A stretch of DNA of 15,778 bases, taken from positions 1 to 15,778 of the forward strand of contig JAQUGB010000022.1 in NCBI GenBank assembly GCA_028684345.1, read 5' to 3'. This document shows, one piece after another, positions 1 through 7,064 of this stretch. Source of the stretch: Tepidiphilus sp. GTDB taxonomy: Bacteria; Pseudomonadota; Gammaproteobacteria; Burkholderiales; Rhodocyclaceae. Each line of letters begins with the position of its first letter. Position 1 is the first letter of the stretch. Made by a program: the position numbers and the translations under genes. The notes beneath the pieces were generated by a model. The model did not search any database and was not told the DNA's origin. It saw nothing but the letters and a program-made list of their open reading frames with translations.

Positions 1-98
1 GCCAGCACGGCGTCCGCTTCGTCGAGCGCGGCTTCCCAGGCCGATACCAGCACCGCGCGGTAGGCAGAGACGCGGCCGTCGAGCTCAAGCATCCACAT
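1..98 (-). CDS. N-terminal fragment of an unidentified protein downstream of the sulfite reductase
   Basis: Only the first 32 or so codons are visible, running off the left edge on the minus strand. The start is placed at the ATG at 98 because a strong ribosome binding site (AGGAGG, complement of 105-110) lies 6 bases upstream; a second in-frame ATG at 92 is possible. The gene overlaps the last 14 bases of the reductase gene, so the two are almost certainly cotranscribed and translationally coupled. The visible peptide begins MWMLELDGRVSAYRAVL and is Ala/Leu/acid-rich, with no diagnostic motif. In related bacteria the gene after this type of reductase is often a DUF934 protein or cysH (PAPS/APS reductase). 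The peptide does not look like the usual DUF934 start and cannot be told from a CysH N-terminus on this little sequence, so no function is assigned. Confidence 0.55.
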   Translation of the reverse strand, partial: MWMLELDGRVSAYRAVLVSAWEAALDEADAVL

Positions 99-1800
99 CG
101 GCGGCCTCCTGGAGCGCGGGGTGACGGGCGGCGGGGGTACCGGCATAGACGGCCTCCTTGAAAGGCGCAGGCCCCAGACGGTCGAGCGTGTCGAGGAAGG
201 TCTCGCCCGGGGCGCGTCGGGCGCGGTAGGTTTCGACCAGGGTGCGCGCCACGCGCGGCATGTCCTCGGCGCGGAAGGCCGGCCCGATCACCTTGCCGAG
301 CCGCGTGTCGTTCCCCTGCCGTCCGCCGATCGTCACCTGGAACCATTCCTCGCCGTTCTTATCGACCCCGAGCACGCCGATGTGCCCCACGTGATGGTGG
401 CCGCAGGCGTTCATGCAGCCCGAGACGTTGATCGACAGCGGTCCGATGTCTTCCAGCTCCGCTTCGGTGAACTCGGCGAGCAGCGCCTGCGCCACCGGAA
501 TCGAGCGGGCGTTGGCGAGGGCGCAGTAGTCACCGCCGGGGCAGGAGATGAGATCGTGCGCCAGGCGGAAGCTCGGATGCCCGAAACCGAGCGCGCGGGC
601 TTCGCGCCACAGTCCCGGCAGCGTTTCCTCGCGCACCCAGGCGAGCGCCAGGTTCTGCTCGTGCGTGACGCGGATCTCGCCGTCGCCGTAGCGCTCGGCC
701 CAGTCGGCGATCGCCTCCATCTCCTCGGCGGAAACGTCGCCCGGGGCGCTCGCGGCGCGCTTGGTGATGAGCACGACGAGGGCGTAGCCGGGCTGGCGCT
801 GCAGATGCACGTTACGCTGTCGCCAGCGCGTGAAGGCCGGCCATTCGTCCGCGCTGAGCGCGGCGACGGTGGGCGGCTCGGTTTGCCGCGCCCGTACGCG
901 GCGCAGATCGTCGAAGTGCGCCGCCACGCGTTCGATCTCCTCGCGCGTGAGCAGCAGGGATTCGCCCCGTGCCGTGAGTTCGGCGCGGTAGGCATCGACT
1001 TCGGCGCGAAAGGCATCGACGCCGATCGCCTGCACCAGGATCTTGACGCGCGCCTTGTAGAGGTTGTCGCGCCGCCCATGGCGGTTGTAGACGTGCAGGA
1101 TCGCTTCCAGCACGGTGAAGAGCGCTTCGGCCGGCACGTCGTCGTAGAGGAGCTTGCCCAGGATCGGCGTGCGTCCCAGCCCGCCGCCCACGAAGACGCG
1201 CACCCGCGGCAGGAGGGGATCTTTGCCCGGCAAGAGTTCGAGCCCGATGTCGTGGGCCCGGACGAGCACGCGATCTTCCTCGGCTCCATGCACGGCGATC
1301 TTGAACTTGCGCGGCAGGAAGGCGAACTCGGGATGAAAACTGGACCATTGGCGGATCAGCTCGCACCAGGGGCGCGGATCGACGCGCTCATCCGGGGCCG
1401 CGCCGGCAAACGGATCGGTGGTGAGATTGCGGATGCAGTTGCCGGAAGTCTGGATGGCGTGCAGACCCACTTCGGCCAGATGCTCGAGGATGTCGGCCGT
1501 GTCCTCCAGCCGGATCCAGTTGAACTGGATGTTTTGCCGCGTGGTGAAGTGACCGTAGCCGCGGTCGTAGCGGCGGGCGATGTCGGCGAGCATCCGCAAC
1601 TGCCGCGCCTCCAGCAACCCATAAGGGATGGCCACGCGCAGCATGGGCGCATGGCGCTGGACGTAGAGGCCGTTTTGCAGGCGCAGCGGGCGAAATTCGT
1701 CCTCGCCGAGCTCGCCGGCAAGGAAACGGCGCAGCTGGTCGCGATACTGGGCGACGCGGGCCTGCACCAGGGCTTGGTCCCAGGAATCGTAGCGGTACAT
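85..1800 (-). CDS. cysI: Siroheme-dependent sulfite/nitrite reductase, hemoprotein (CysI-like)
   Basis: The 571-residue protein should carry out the six-electron reduction of sulfite to sulfide in cytoplasmic assimilatory sulfur metabolism; related enzymes reduce nitrite. Two ferredoxin-like/siroheme half-domain repeats are visible. The first contains GHFTTRQNIQFNW near residue 85. The second carries the 4Fe-4S/siroheme cysteines as C-X5-C (C420, C426, in CPGGDYC) and C-X3-C (C462, C466, in SGCMNACGHHH). Length matches E. coli CysI (570). The start at 1800 gives MYRYDSWDQ; a longer reading frame begins at 1851 but its extra 17 residues are Arg/His/Cys-rich and look like untranslated leader. 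A weak GGGGAAA site precedes the chosen ATG. The gene is divergent from cysB across about 100 bases containing a LysR-type palindrome, so CysB activation is likely. The sulfite assignment is favoured over nitrite by the cysB neighbour. Confidence 0.9.
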   Translation of the reverse strand: MYRYDSWDQALVQARVAQYRDQLRRFLAGELGEDEFRPLRLQNGLYVQRHAPMLRVAIPYGLLEARQLRMLADIARRYDRGYGHFTTRQNIQFNWIRLEDTADILEHLAEVGLHAIQTSGNCIRNLTTDPFAGAAPDERVDPRPWCELIRQWSSFHPEFAFLPRKFKIAVHGAEEDRVLVRAHDIGLELLPGKDPLLPRVRVFVGGGLGRTPILGKLLYDDVPAEALFTVLEAILHVYNRHGRRDNLYKARVKILVQAIGVDAFRAEVDAYRAELTARGESLLLTREEIERVAAHFDDLRRVRARQTEPPTVAALSADEWPAFTRWRQRNVHLQRQPGYALVVLITKRAASAPGDVSAEEMEAIADWAERYGDGEIRVTHEQNLALAWVREETLPGLWREARALGFGHPSFRLAHDLISCPGGDYCALANARSIPVAQALLAEFTEAELEDIGPLSINVSGCMNACGHHHVGHIGVLGVDKNGEEWFQVTIGGRQGNDTRLGKVIGPAFRAEDMPRVARTLVETYRARRAPGETFLDTLDRLGPAPFKEAVYAGTPAARHPALQEAADVDA

Positions 1801-1876
1801 GCAAGTTTCCCCTATGCGATGGCGGCAGTGTAGCGGCCGCCTCTGGCGCATAACAGGCGATTTGCGTTAGACTTCG

Positions 1877-1891
1877 ATAACCGTCGGTTAT
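1877..1891. promoter_or_regulatory. Candidate LysR-type (CysB) operator, perfect palindrome
   Basis: The sequence ATAACCG-T-CGGTTAT is a perfect 7+1+7 inverted repeat. It contains the T-N11-A core (T1878, A1890) typical of LysR-family binding sites. It lies 12 bases before the cysB start and about 75 bases upstream of cysI on the other strand. This position would suit both autorepression of cysB and activation of the reductase gene. Binding by CysB is inferred from position and symmetry only. Confidence 0.6.
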
Positions 1892-1903
1892 TAGGGAACG
1901 GTG

Positions 1904-2845
1904 ATGAACCTGCAGCAGATCCGCTACGTTGTCGAAGTGGTGCGGCACAACTTGAACGTATCGGATGCGGCCGATGCGCTCTTCACCTCGCAGCCCGGCG
2001 TCTCCAAGCAGATCCGCGCCCTCGAGCAGGAGCTGGGCGTGGACATCTTCGTGCGCCACGGCAAGCGCTTCACCGCGCTCACCGACCCGGGGCGCCAGAT
2101 CGTGGCGATCTGCGAGCGCATGCTGCGCGACATGAACCACCTGCACGCGGTGGCGGAAGAATTCTCGCGCGCCGACGAGGGGGTGCTCTCGATCGCCACC
2201 ACCCACACCCAGGCGCGCTATGTGCTTCCGACGGTGATCCGCAACTTCCGCGAGCGATTCCCCAAGGTACGCTTTTCGTTGCACCAGGGCAGCCCCCGGC
2301 AGGTGTGCGAGATGGTGATCGCCGGCGAGGCCGATCTCGCCATCGCCACCGAAGGCATCGGCGATTTCCCCGAGCTGGTCGAACTACCCTGCTACCAGTG
2401 GACGCACGCGCTGGTCGTGCCCAAAGGCCACGAACTCGCCACGCTGGAGCCGCTCACCCTGGAGGCGATCGCGCGGCACCCCGTGATCACCTACGACGGC
2501 GCCTTCACCGGCCGCAACCACATCAACAAGGCCTTCCTCGGCCGCGCCCTGCGGCCGGAGGTGATCCTCACCGCCCTCGACTCGGACGTCATCAAGACCT
2601 ACGTGCGTATGGGGCTGGGCGTGGGGATCCTGGCGAAGATGGCCTTCGACCCGGCGGCCGACGCCGATCTCGTCTGCCGCGACCTGGGGCATCTGATCGA
2701 ATCGAACACGACGCGCATCGGCATCCTGCGCGACGCCTACCTGCGCGGCTTCGTCTTCGCCTTCATCGAAGCCTTCGCGCCGCACCTCAAGCGCGAAGTG
2801 GTGGAGCGGGCGCTGCGGGGGGACGGGGAGGATTATGGGCTGTGA
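1904..2845 (+). CDS. cysB: LysR-family transcriptional regulator CysB
   Basis: This 313-residue LysR-type regulator has an N-terminal winged helix-turn-helix (about residues 1-60, with SQPGVSKQIRALEQELG as the DNA-reading segment) and a C-terminal periplasmic-binding-protein-like effector domain. The segment TTHTQARYVLP (99-109) is a CysB/Cbl signature. Thr100, Thr102, Gln103, Thr149 and Thr202, known to contact sulfate in the Klebsiella CysB structure, are all present at the same numbers, which argues for CysB rather than a generic LysR protein. In known systems CysB activates cysteine-biosynthesis genes with N-acetylserine as inducer and represses itself. ATG at 1904 is preferred over the adjacent GTG at 1901 because of the conserved MNLQQ start; an AGGGAA site lies just upstream. 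It is divergent from the sulfite reductase gene and converges on the TRIC gene. Confidence 0.93.
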   Translation: MNLQQIRYVVEVVRHNLNVSDAADALFTSQPGVSKQIRALEQELGVDIFVRHGKRFTALTDPGRQIVAICERMLRDMNHLHAVAEEFSRADEGVLSIATTHTQARYVLPTVIRNFRERFPKVRFSLHQGSPRQVCEMVIAGEADLAIATEGIGDFPELVELPCYQWTHALVVPKGHELATLEPLTLEAIARHPVITYDGAFTGRNHINKAFLGRALRPEVILTALDSDVIKTYVRMGLGVGILAKMAFDPAADADLVCRDLGHLIESNTTRIGILRDAYLRGFVFAFIEAFAPHLKREVVERALRGDGEDYGL

Positions 2846-2860
2846 TGGGCTCAGCCATCA
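2843..2860. terminator. Hairpin spanning the convergent stop codons of cysB and the TRIC gene
   Basis: TGATGG and CCATCA form a perfect 6-base stem around a 6-base loop. The element covers the cysB stop (2843-2845) and the stop of the opposing gene (2853-2851), which are only 5 bases apart. It could act as a bidirectional terminator, but neither side is followed by a convincing T-run, so this is a weak call. Confidence 0.3.
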
Positions 2861-3471
2861 TAGGCCGGAAGATGCCAGCCCCGCGTGATGCCCAGCCCGC
2901 GTAGCGCCAGGGCCGTGCCGGCGCCGGCGGCGAGCGTGGGGTCGTGGGGCCATCCGGCTTTCAGCCCCAAAACGTAGACCGCCGCCCCGGCCGCGGCGGC
3001 GGAAGCGTAGATCTCGCGGTGCAGGATCATGGGGATCTCGTTGCAGAGGATGTCGCGCAAGAGCCCCCCAAAGCTCGCCGTCATCATGCCCATCACCACG
3101 GCGATGAACCCGTTCGCCCCGGCCGAGAGCGCGGCTTGCGCACCGATGAGCGCGAAGACCGACAACCCCACCGCGTCGGCCCAGTCGAGCAGCCGGCTCC
3201 AGCGCACCGGGCGTGCCTGACGCGGCGCGAATCGCCCCCAGAGGAACACCGCCCAGGCGGCGAGCACGGTGATGACGAGATATTCCCACTGCGTGATCCA
3301 GTAGACGGGGCGATCGAGCAGCAGGTCGCGCAGCGTACCGCCGCCGATGCCGGTCACCGTGCCGATGAGGGCGAATCCGACCGGGTCGAGCCGCTTGCGC
3401 GCCGCGGTGATGCCGCCCGAGAGGGCGAACACCGCCACGCCCGCGTAGTCGAGCCATTGGATGAGCGTCAT
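2851..3471 (-). CDS. TRIC-family (UPF0126/YadS-like) cation channel protein
   Basis: This 206-residue integral membrane protein should sit in the inner membrane with about seven hydrophobic helices. It shows the internal duplication of the UPF0126/TRIC family. Repeat one carries ALSGGITAARKRLDP and GIGGGTLRDLL (residues about 16-51); repeat two carries ALIGAQAAL and FGGLLRDIL (about 107-142). The Gly-rich kinks followed by LRD are characteristic. Prokaryotic TRIC proteins studied structurally are trimeric, potassium-permeable channels; the physiological role of most bacterial members is not settled. The ATG immediately follows the TGA of the proX-like gene with no gap, so it is the last gene of the osmotic operon. 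This context suggests counter-ion or potassium movement linked to osmolyte uptake, which is inference. Confidence 0.87.
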   Translation of the reverse strand: MTLIQWLDYAGVAVFALSGGITAARKRLDPVGFALIGTVTGIGGGTLRDLLLDRPVYWITQWEYLVITVLAAWAVFLWGRFAPRQARPVRWSRLLDWADAVGLSVFALIGAQAALSAGANGFIAVVMGMMTASFGGLLRDILCNEIPMILHREIYASAAAAGAAVYVLGLKAGWPHDPTLAAGAGTALALRGLGITRGWHLPAYDG

Positions 3472-4344
3472 TCAACCCACTGCGGCTTGCGTTTCGGCAA
3501 CCCACTGCTCGATCGTGGCGCGATTGCGATCCAGCCACTCCTGGGTCACCGCTTCGAGCGCTTTGCCTTCGTCGAGCGCGAGCATCATGCGCTGGAGTTC
3601 GTCGAGCGGCATCTTGTAGCGTCGCAAGAATTCCACCGTCTCGGGCGAGCGCTCCTGAAGGTTCGGGTGGATCACGGCATCGATATGCCCTTGCTCACCA
3701 TAGATGTTCTTGGGGTCGGCGAGTTGTTTGAGTGGGAAACGCGCCCAGATTCCCAAGGGAGTCCAGGCCGTGACCACGATCCACTGCTTACGGGCCACCG
3801 CCCGGGCGAGTTCGGCCTGCATGGCCGGAGTGGAGCTGTTGATCAAGCGCAGGTTCTTGATGCTATAGGCTTCGATCGCTTCTTGGGTATTGATCATGAT
3901 GCCGGCGCCGGCTTCGATGCCGACGATGCGCCGTCCGAAACGGTCGGCGTGCGCATCGAGCTCTTCGATCGAATCGATCGGGACGTAGTCGGGAACGGCC
4001 AGGCCCAACCAGGTTCCCTCGGTGATCGGACCGAGGTTGATCACCTGATCCTTGTAGCGTTCCCAGTAGACCTGGTGGGTGGTGGGAAGCCATGCCGTCA
4101 GCGTGGCATCGGCCCGACCGGTGGCGACGGCCGCCCACATGGGGCCGGCGTCGGTGTTGATCAGCTCCACCGTCTGTCCCAGATGCTCGCGCAGAATGTG
4201 CGCGGCGATGTTCGTATTCAGATTGCTGTCGGGCCAGGACTTCACGTAGGTGATCCGGACGGTGGCGCTTTGGGCGAACGCGCGCGGCACGAACGAAGCG
4301 AGCGCGGCCGCGGAGCTCAGGAACAGGAAGTGGCGTCGTTTCAT
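3472..4344 (-). CDS. proX: Glycine betaine/proline-betaine ABC transporter substrate-binding protein (ProX-like)
   Basis: This 290-residue exported protein belongs to the OpuAC/ProX substrate-binding family and should deliver a quaternary-amine osmoprotectant to the adjacent permease. Residues 1-24 form a signal peptide starting MKRRHFLFL with an AFA cleavage site at 22-24. The pair R3-R4 followed by H-F-L resembles a twin-arginine (Tat) motif, so export in folded form is possible. The mature part contains SWPDSN, GPMWAAVATGRADA and TAWTPLGIWARF; the many Trp/Tyr residues fit the aromatic box that cages trimethylammonium groups. The start is the ATG at 4344, which overlaps the permease stop by 4 bases and has an AGGGGAAA ribosome site. 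The frame remains open far upstream of this ATG, but that stretch is a shadow of the permease gene. Confidence 0.9.
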   Translation of the reverse strand: MKRRHFLFLSSAAALASFVPRAFAQSATVRITYVKSWPDSNLNTNIAAHILREHLGQTVELINTDAGPMWAAVATGRADATLTAWLPTTHQVYWERYKDQVINLGPITEGTWLGLAVPDYVPIDSIEELDAHADRFGRRIVGIEAGAGIMINTQEAIEAYSIKNLRLINSSTPAMQAELARAVARKQWIVVTAWTPLGIWARFPLKQLADPKNIYGEQGHIDAVIHPNLQERSPETVEFLRRYKMPLDELQRMMLALDEGKALEAVTQEWLDRNRATIEQWVAETQAAVG

Positions 4345-5210
4345 CGCGGTTTCCCCTTTTGTTGATAGATTTTCCCCGTGGACTGAGTGATGCGATCGAG
4401 GACGATGGCGAGGATGACCACGGCGAGCCCGCCGACGAATCCTTTGCCGACGTCGAGCTGGGTGATGCCCTCGAGCACGACGTTGCCCAGCCCCCCGGCG
4501 CCGATCATGGCGGCGATCACGACCATGGAGAGGCCGAGCATGATGGATTGATTGACGCCGGCCATGATGGCAGGAAGGGCGACGGGAACCTGGACCTTGG
4601 TGAGCAGCTGCCACCACGTGGCCCCGAAAGACAGCGCGGCTTCGACCAATTCGCGGGGCACTTGCCGAATACCCAGGCTGGTGAGGCGAATGAGGGGCGG
4701 GAGGGCGAAAATGGTGGTCGAGATCACGCCAGGCACCAAACCGAGCCCGAAGAAGATCACCGCGGGGACGAGGTAGACGAAAGCGGGCATCGTTTGCATC
4801 ACGTCGAGCACCGGGCGCAGAATGCGCTCCACCATGGCGCTTTTGGCGGAGGCGATGCCCAAGGGGATGCCCACGAGCAGCACCAAGACTTCGCTGGCGA
4901 GCACGAGGGAGAGCGTCGTGATGAGCTCGTCCCACAGGCGCAGGTTCCAGACCAGGCCCAGACCGACCAGGGTGAAAAGCCCCAGCCCCCAGCCGCCAGG
5001 GCGCCGCCACCCTGCGGCGAGCACGGCGAGCAGGGAAATGAGCACGATGAACCACGGCGCAGGAATGGCATGCAGAGCACTTTGCAGGGAGTCGATCAAC
5101 TCGTAGATCACGAAACTGATCGAGTCGAAGGCCGTGGCGTATTCGAGGGTGAGCCGGTCGATGCCGTCGCTCACCCACTCACCCAGCGGGATGGGAGCGA
5201 ATTCCTTCAT
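4341..5210 (-). CDS. proW: Glycine betaine/proline-betaine ABC transporter permease (ProW-like)
   Basis: This 289-residue inner-membrane permease forms the channel of the osmoprotectant ABC importer. After an amphipathic N-terminal part (about 1-50) there are hydrophobic spans near 52-67, 76-88, 96-120, 143-163, 165-180, 212-240 and 258-272. The ATPase-contacting EAA loop is visible as E190-A-A-L-S-F-G196 followed by LLTKVQVPVALPAI. Length is close to the shorter ProW/OpuAB-type permeases; E. coli ProW (354) has a longer N-terminus. It overlaps the ProV-like gene by ATGA at 5207-5210 and the ProX-like gene by ATGA at 4341-4344, so its synthesis is coupled to both partners. A GAGGAC ribosome site lies 7 bases before the start. 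Confidence 0.92.
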   Translation of the reverse strand: MKEFAPIPLGEWVSDGIDRLTLEYATAFDSISFVIYELIDSLQSALHAIPAPWFIVLISLLAVLAAGWRRPGGWGLGLFTLVGLGLVWNLRLWDELITTLSLVLASEVLVLLVGIPLGIASAKSAMVERILRPVLDVMQTMPAFVYLVPAVIFFGLGLVPGVISTTIFALPPLIRLTSLGIRQVPRELVEAALSFGATWWQLLTKVQVPVALPAIMAGVNQSIMLGLSMVVIAAMIGAGGLGNVVLEGITQLDVGKGFVGGLAVVILAIVLDRITQSTGKIYQQKGKPR

Positions 5211-6568
5211 GATTTGTCCTCGCGTTCCATGGAGACTCGCGACTCGCCGGACGGCGGTTTCTGCGCGGATTCGTTGGGCGTCGGCTCCGCGCAGGCCGGC
5301 TGCTCGGCGGTTTGCTCACTCGTCGCGGCAGCGGATTCGTCCGTCTCACCCTGTTGCGCCAAGGCTGCCAGCAAGGTGGTTTTGTCGATGACCCCGATGA
5401 CCCGACCCTTGGCGTCGCACACGACCATCGGAGAGCCTTCGACGTTGGATCGCCGAATGAGCTCCGACAAGGGTTCCTCGGGCGCGGCACAGGGCAGGGG
5501 GCGCAAGGCGGAGCGTTCGAGACGCGCTTGGTCTCGCATCTCGATCACTTGCCGTAATTCGACATAGCCCAAGGGATGGCGCTGATTGTCGAGCACGATC
5601 AGGCCGCTGAAGCCGCTGTGCTGCATCTTGCGCAACAAGGCCCGGGGCGAATCGCGCAAATGGGCGAAAGTGTGCAATGGCAGCATGACGTCGGCGGCGG
5701 TGAGCACCTTGGTTCGGTCGGCGCCCCGCACGAAGGCGCTCACGTAGTCGTCGGCGGGTGCAGCGAGGATTTCTTGCGGGGTGCCTACCTGCACCAAGCG
5801 CCCGTCGCGCAAGATGGCAATGCGCGTGCCGATCTTGATCGCCTCGTCCAGGTCGTGCGACACGAACACCACCGTCGTGCCCACGCGCTCCTGGATCTCG
5901 ATGAGGTCGTCTTGCAGTTGGCCGCGGATGAGCGGGTCGAGCGCGCTGAAGGCCTCGTCCATCAAAAGGATTTGCGGATCGACCGCCAGCGCCCGGGCGA
6001 GCCCGACACGCTGCTGCATGCCGCCAGAGAGCTCGTCGGGATATTTGTGTTCGTAGCCGCTCAAGCCCACCGTCTCGATGGCCTGCTGCGCGCGTTCTCT
6101 CCGTGTCGGGCGGGGTACGCCGTGCAACTCGAGGCCGAATTCGACGTTGCTGAGCACATTGCGGTGCGGCAGCAGGGCGAAGCTCTGGAATACCATCCCA
6201 AAAGCGCTGCGGCGGAGACGGCGCAGCGCATGCGCCCCCATGGCCGTGATGTCTTCCTCGCCGATGAAGACTTTGCCGGTGGTCGGCTCGTGCAGGCGAT
6301 TGATGAGGCGCAACAGCGTGGACTTGCCGCAGCCCGACAGCCCCATGATGACGAAGATCTCTCCTTCGGCGATTTCCAGAGAGACGTCGTAGACCCCCAC
6401 CACGACGCCAGTGCGCTCCTGTACCGTTTTCTTGTCCAGCCCCTGGGCCAGCAACTCGAGCGCCCGATCGGCATGACGCCCGAAGATCTTGCTGACTTTT
6501 TCCAGGCGAATCTTGGGCGTGCGCGCTTGGTGGACGGAATCGGTCGGCGTCGGTGCTGTGGCGCTCAT
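5207..6568 (-). CDS. proV: Glycine betaine/proline-betaine ABC transporter ATPase with CBS domains (ProV-like)
   Basis: This 453-residue cytoplasmic ATPase energises the ProW/ProX-like importer. Visible motifs are Walker A GLSGCGKST (76-84), Q-loop FQSF (127-130), signature LSGGMQQ (180-186), Walker B ILLMDEA (200-206) and H-loop His238. The N-terminal insert containing ALELLAQGLDKK (36-47) is typical of ProV/OpuAA. Residues about 286-405 form a tandem CBS module, which in OpuA-type transporters senses ionic strength. Residues 406-453 are a low-complexity, net acidic Ser/Glu/Pro/Ala tail, longer than in E. coli ProV (400). The start at 6568 has an AAGGAGT site and overlaps the OsmC-family stop by 4 bases, so the OsmC gene is the translationally linked upstream neighbour. 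Confidence 0.93.
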   Translation of the reverse strand: MSATAPTPTDSVHQARTPKIRLEKVSKIFGRHADRALELLAQGLDKKTVQERTGVVVGVYDVSLEIAEGEIFVIMGLSGCGKSTLLRLINRLHEPTTGKVFIGEEDITAMGAHALRRLRRSAFGMVFQSFALLPHRNVLSNVEFGLELHGVPRPTRRERAQQAIETVGLSGYEHKYPDELSGGMQQRVGLARALAVDPQILLMDEAFSALDPLIRGQLQDDLIEIQERVGTTVVFVSHDLDEAIKIGTRIAILRDGRLVQVGTPQEILAAPADDYVSAFVRGADRTKVLTAADVMLPLHTFAHLRDSPRALLRKMQHSGFSGLIVLDNQRHPLGYVELRQVIEMRDQARLERSALRPLPCAAPEEPLSELIRRSNVEGSPMVVCDAKGRVIGVIDKTTLLAALAQQGETDESAAATSEQTAEQPACAEPTPNESAQKPPSGESRVSMEREDKS

Positions 6569-7014
6569 TTCAACTGCACTCCTTCGCCGTCGAAGACGCT
6601 GAGCACCAGCGGGATGCCGGCGGCCACGCTCTGGCCGACGACGCAGAATTCCTCGAACTGCCCCAGGATGCGGTCCAGGTGCTGCAGGGAGGCGGCGGGC
6701 GCCCCGATTTCCAGGCGCACGTGAATGCGGCGCACGCGCAAGCGGCCCGCTTCGTTGCGCCCCATCTCGGCGCTCGCCTCGGCGCGCACGCCTCGAGGGT
6801 CATTCTTGAACTTCGTCAGGGCGAAATAGAGGCTGGAAGCCATGCAGTTGCCCACGGCCGAGAGCAGCAGGTGAGTCGGCGTGGGGCCCGTGCCCTTGCC
6901 CAGCGGCGGCGGCTCGTCCGTGAGAAGCGGCGGCATGCCTTCGCCGAAACGCACTTCGAACTGGAACCCTTCGATCTGGCGCAGGCTGACACTGGGGGGG
7001 TTTTTTTCTTCCAT
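6565..7014 (-). CDS. OsmC-family peroxiredoxin-like protein
   Basis: This 149-residue protein has the OsmC/Ohr/YhfA fold signature: a Gly/Pro-rich segment GKGTGPTPTHLLLSAVGNCM (39-58), a helix bearing the first conserved cysteine C57, and the second cysteine C124 in EEFCVVGQS. OsmC and Ohr use such a cysteine pair to reduce organic hydroperoxides; YhfA-like members are less well understood, and this one cannot be placed firmly. The ATG at 7014 is chosen because a GGAGCG ribosome site sits just upstream and the protein begins compactly (MEEKN); the same frame remains open further upstream into the yqiA-like gene, but that part is a shadow. It is joined by an ATGA overlap to the proV-like gene and follows the esterase by 50 bases. 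Codons 3-7 contain an A7C7 tract (complement of 6994-7007). Confidence 0.86.
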   Translation of the reverse strand: MEEKNPPSVSLRQIEGFQFEVRFGEGMPPLLTDEPPPLGKGTGPTPTHLLLSAVGNCMASSLYFALTKFKNDPRGVRAEASAEMGRNEAGRLRVRRIHVRLEIGAPAASLQHLDRILGQFEEFCVVGQSVAAGIPLVLSVFDGEGVQLK

Positions 7015-7064
7015 GATCGCTCCTTCCGATGAATGGGTGGAGTCAATGGTAGCACCGACGGCCG

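Noticed and set aside
121..1833. Plus-strand open frame of 570 codons opposite the sulfite reductase
   Set aside because: It mirrors the reductase gene in high-GC sequence. The translation is Gly/Arg/Asp/His-rich with no family motif, while the minus strand has all siroheme and iron-sulfur residues.
2944..4365. Plus-strand open frame of 473 codons opposite the TRIC and proX-like genes
   Set aside because: It spans two well-supported opposite-strand genes, and its translation is low-complexity Arg/Gly/His-rich with no domain.
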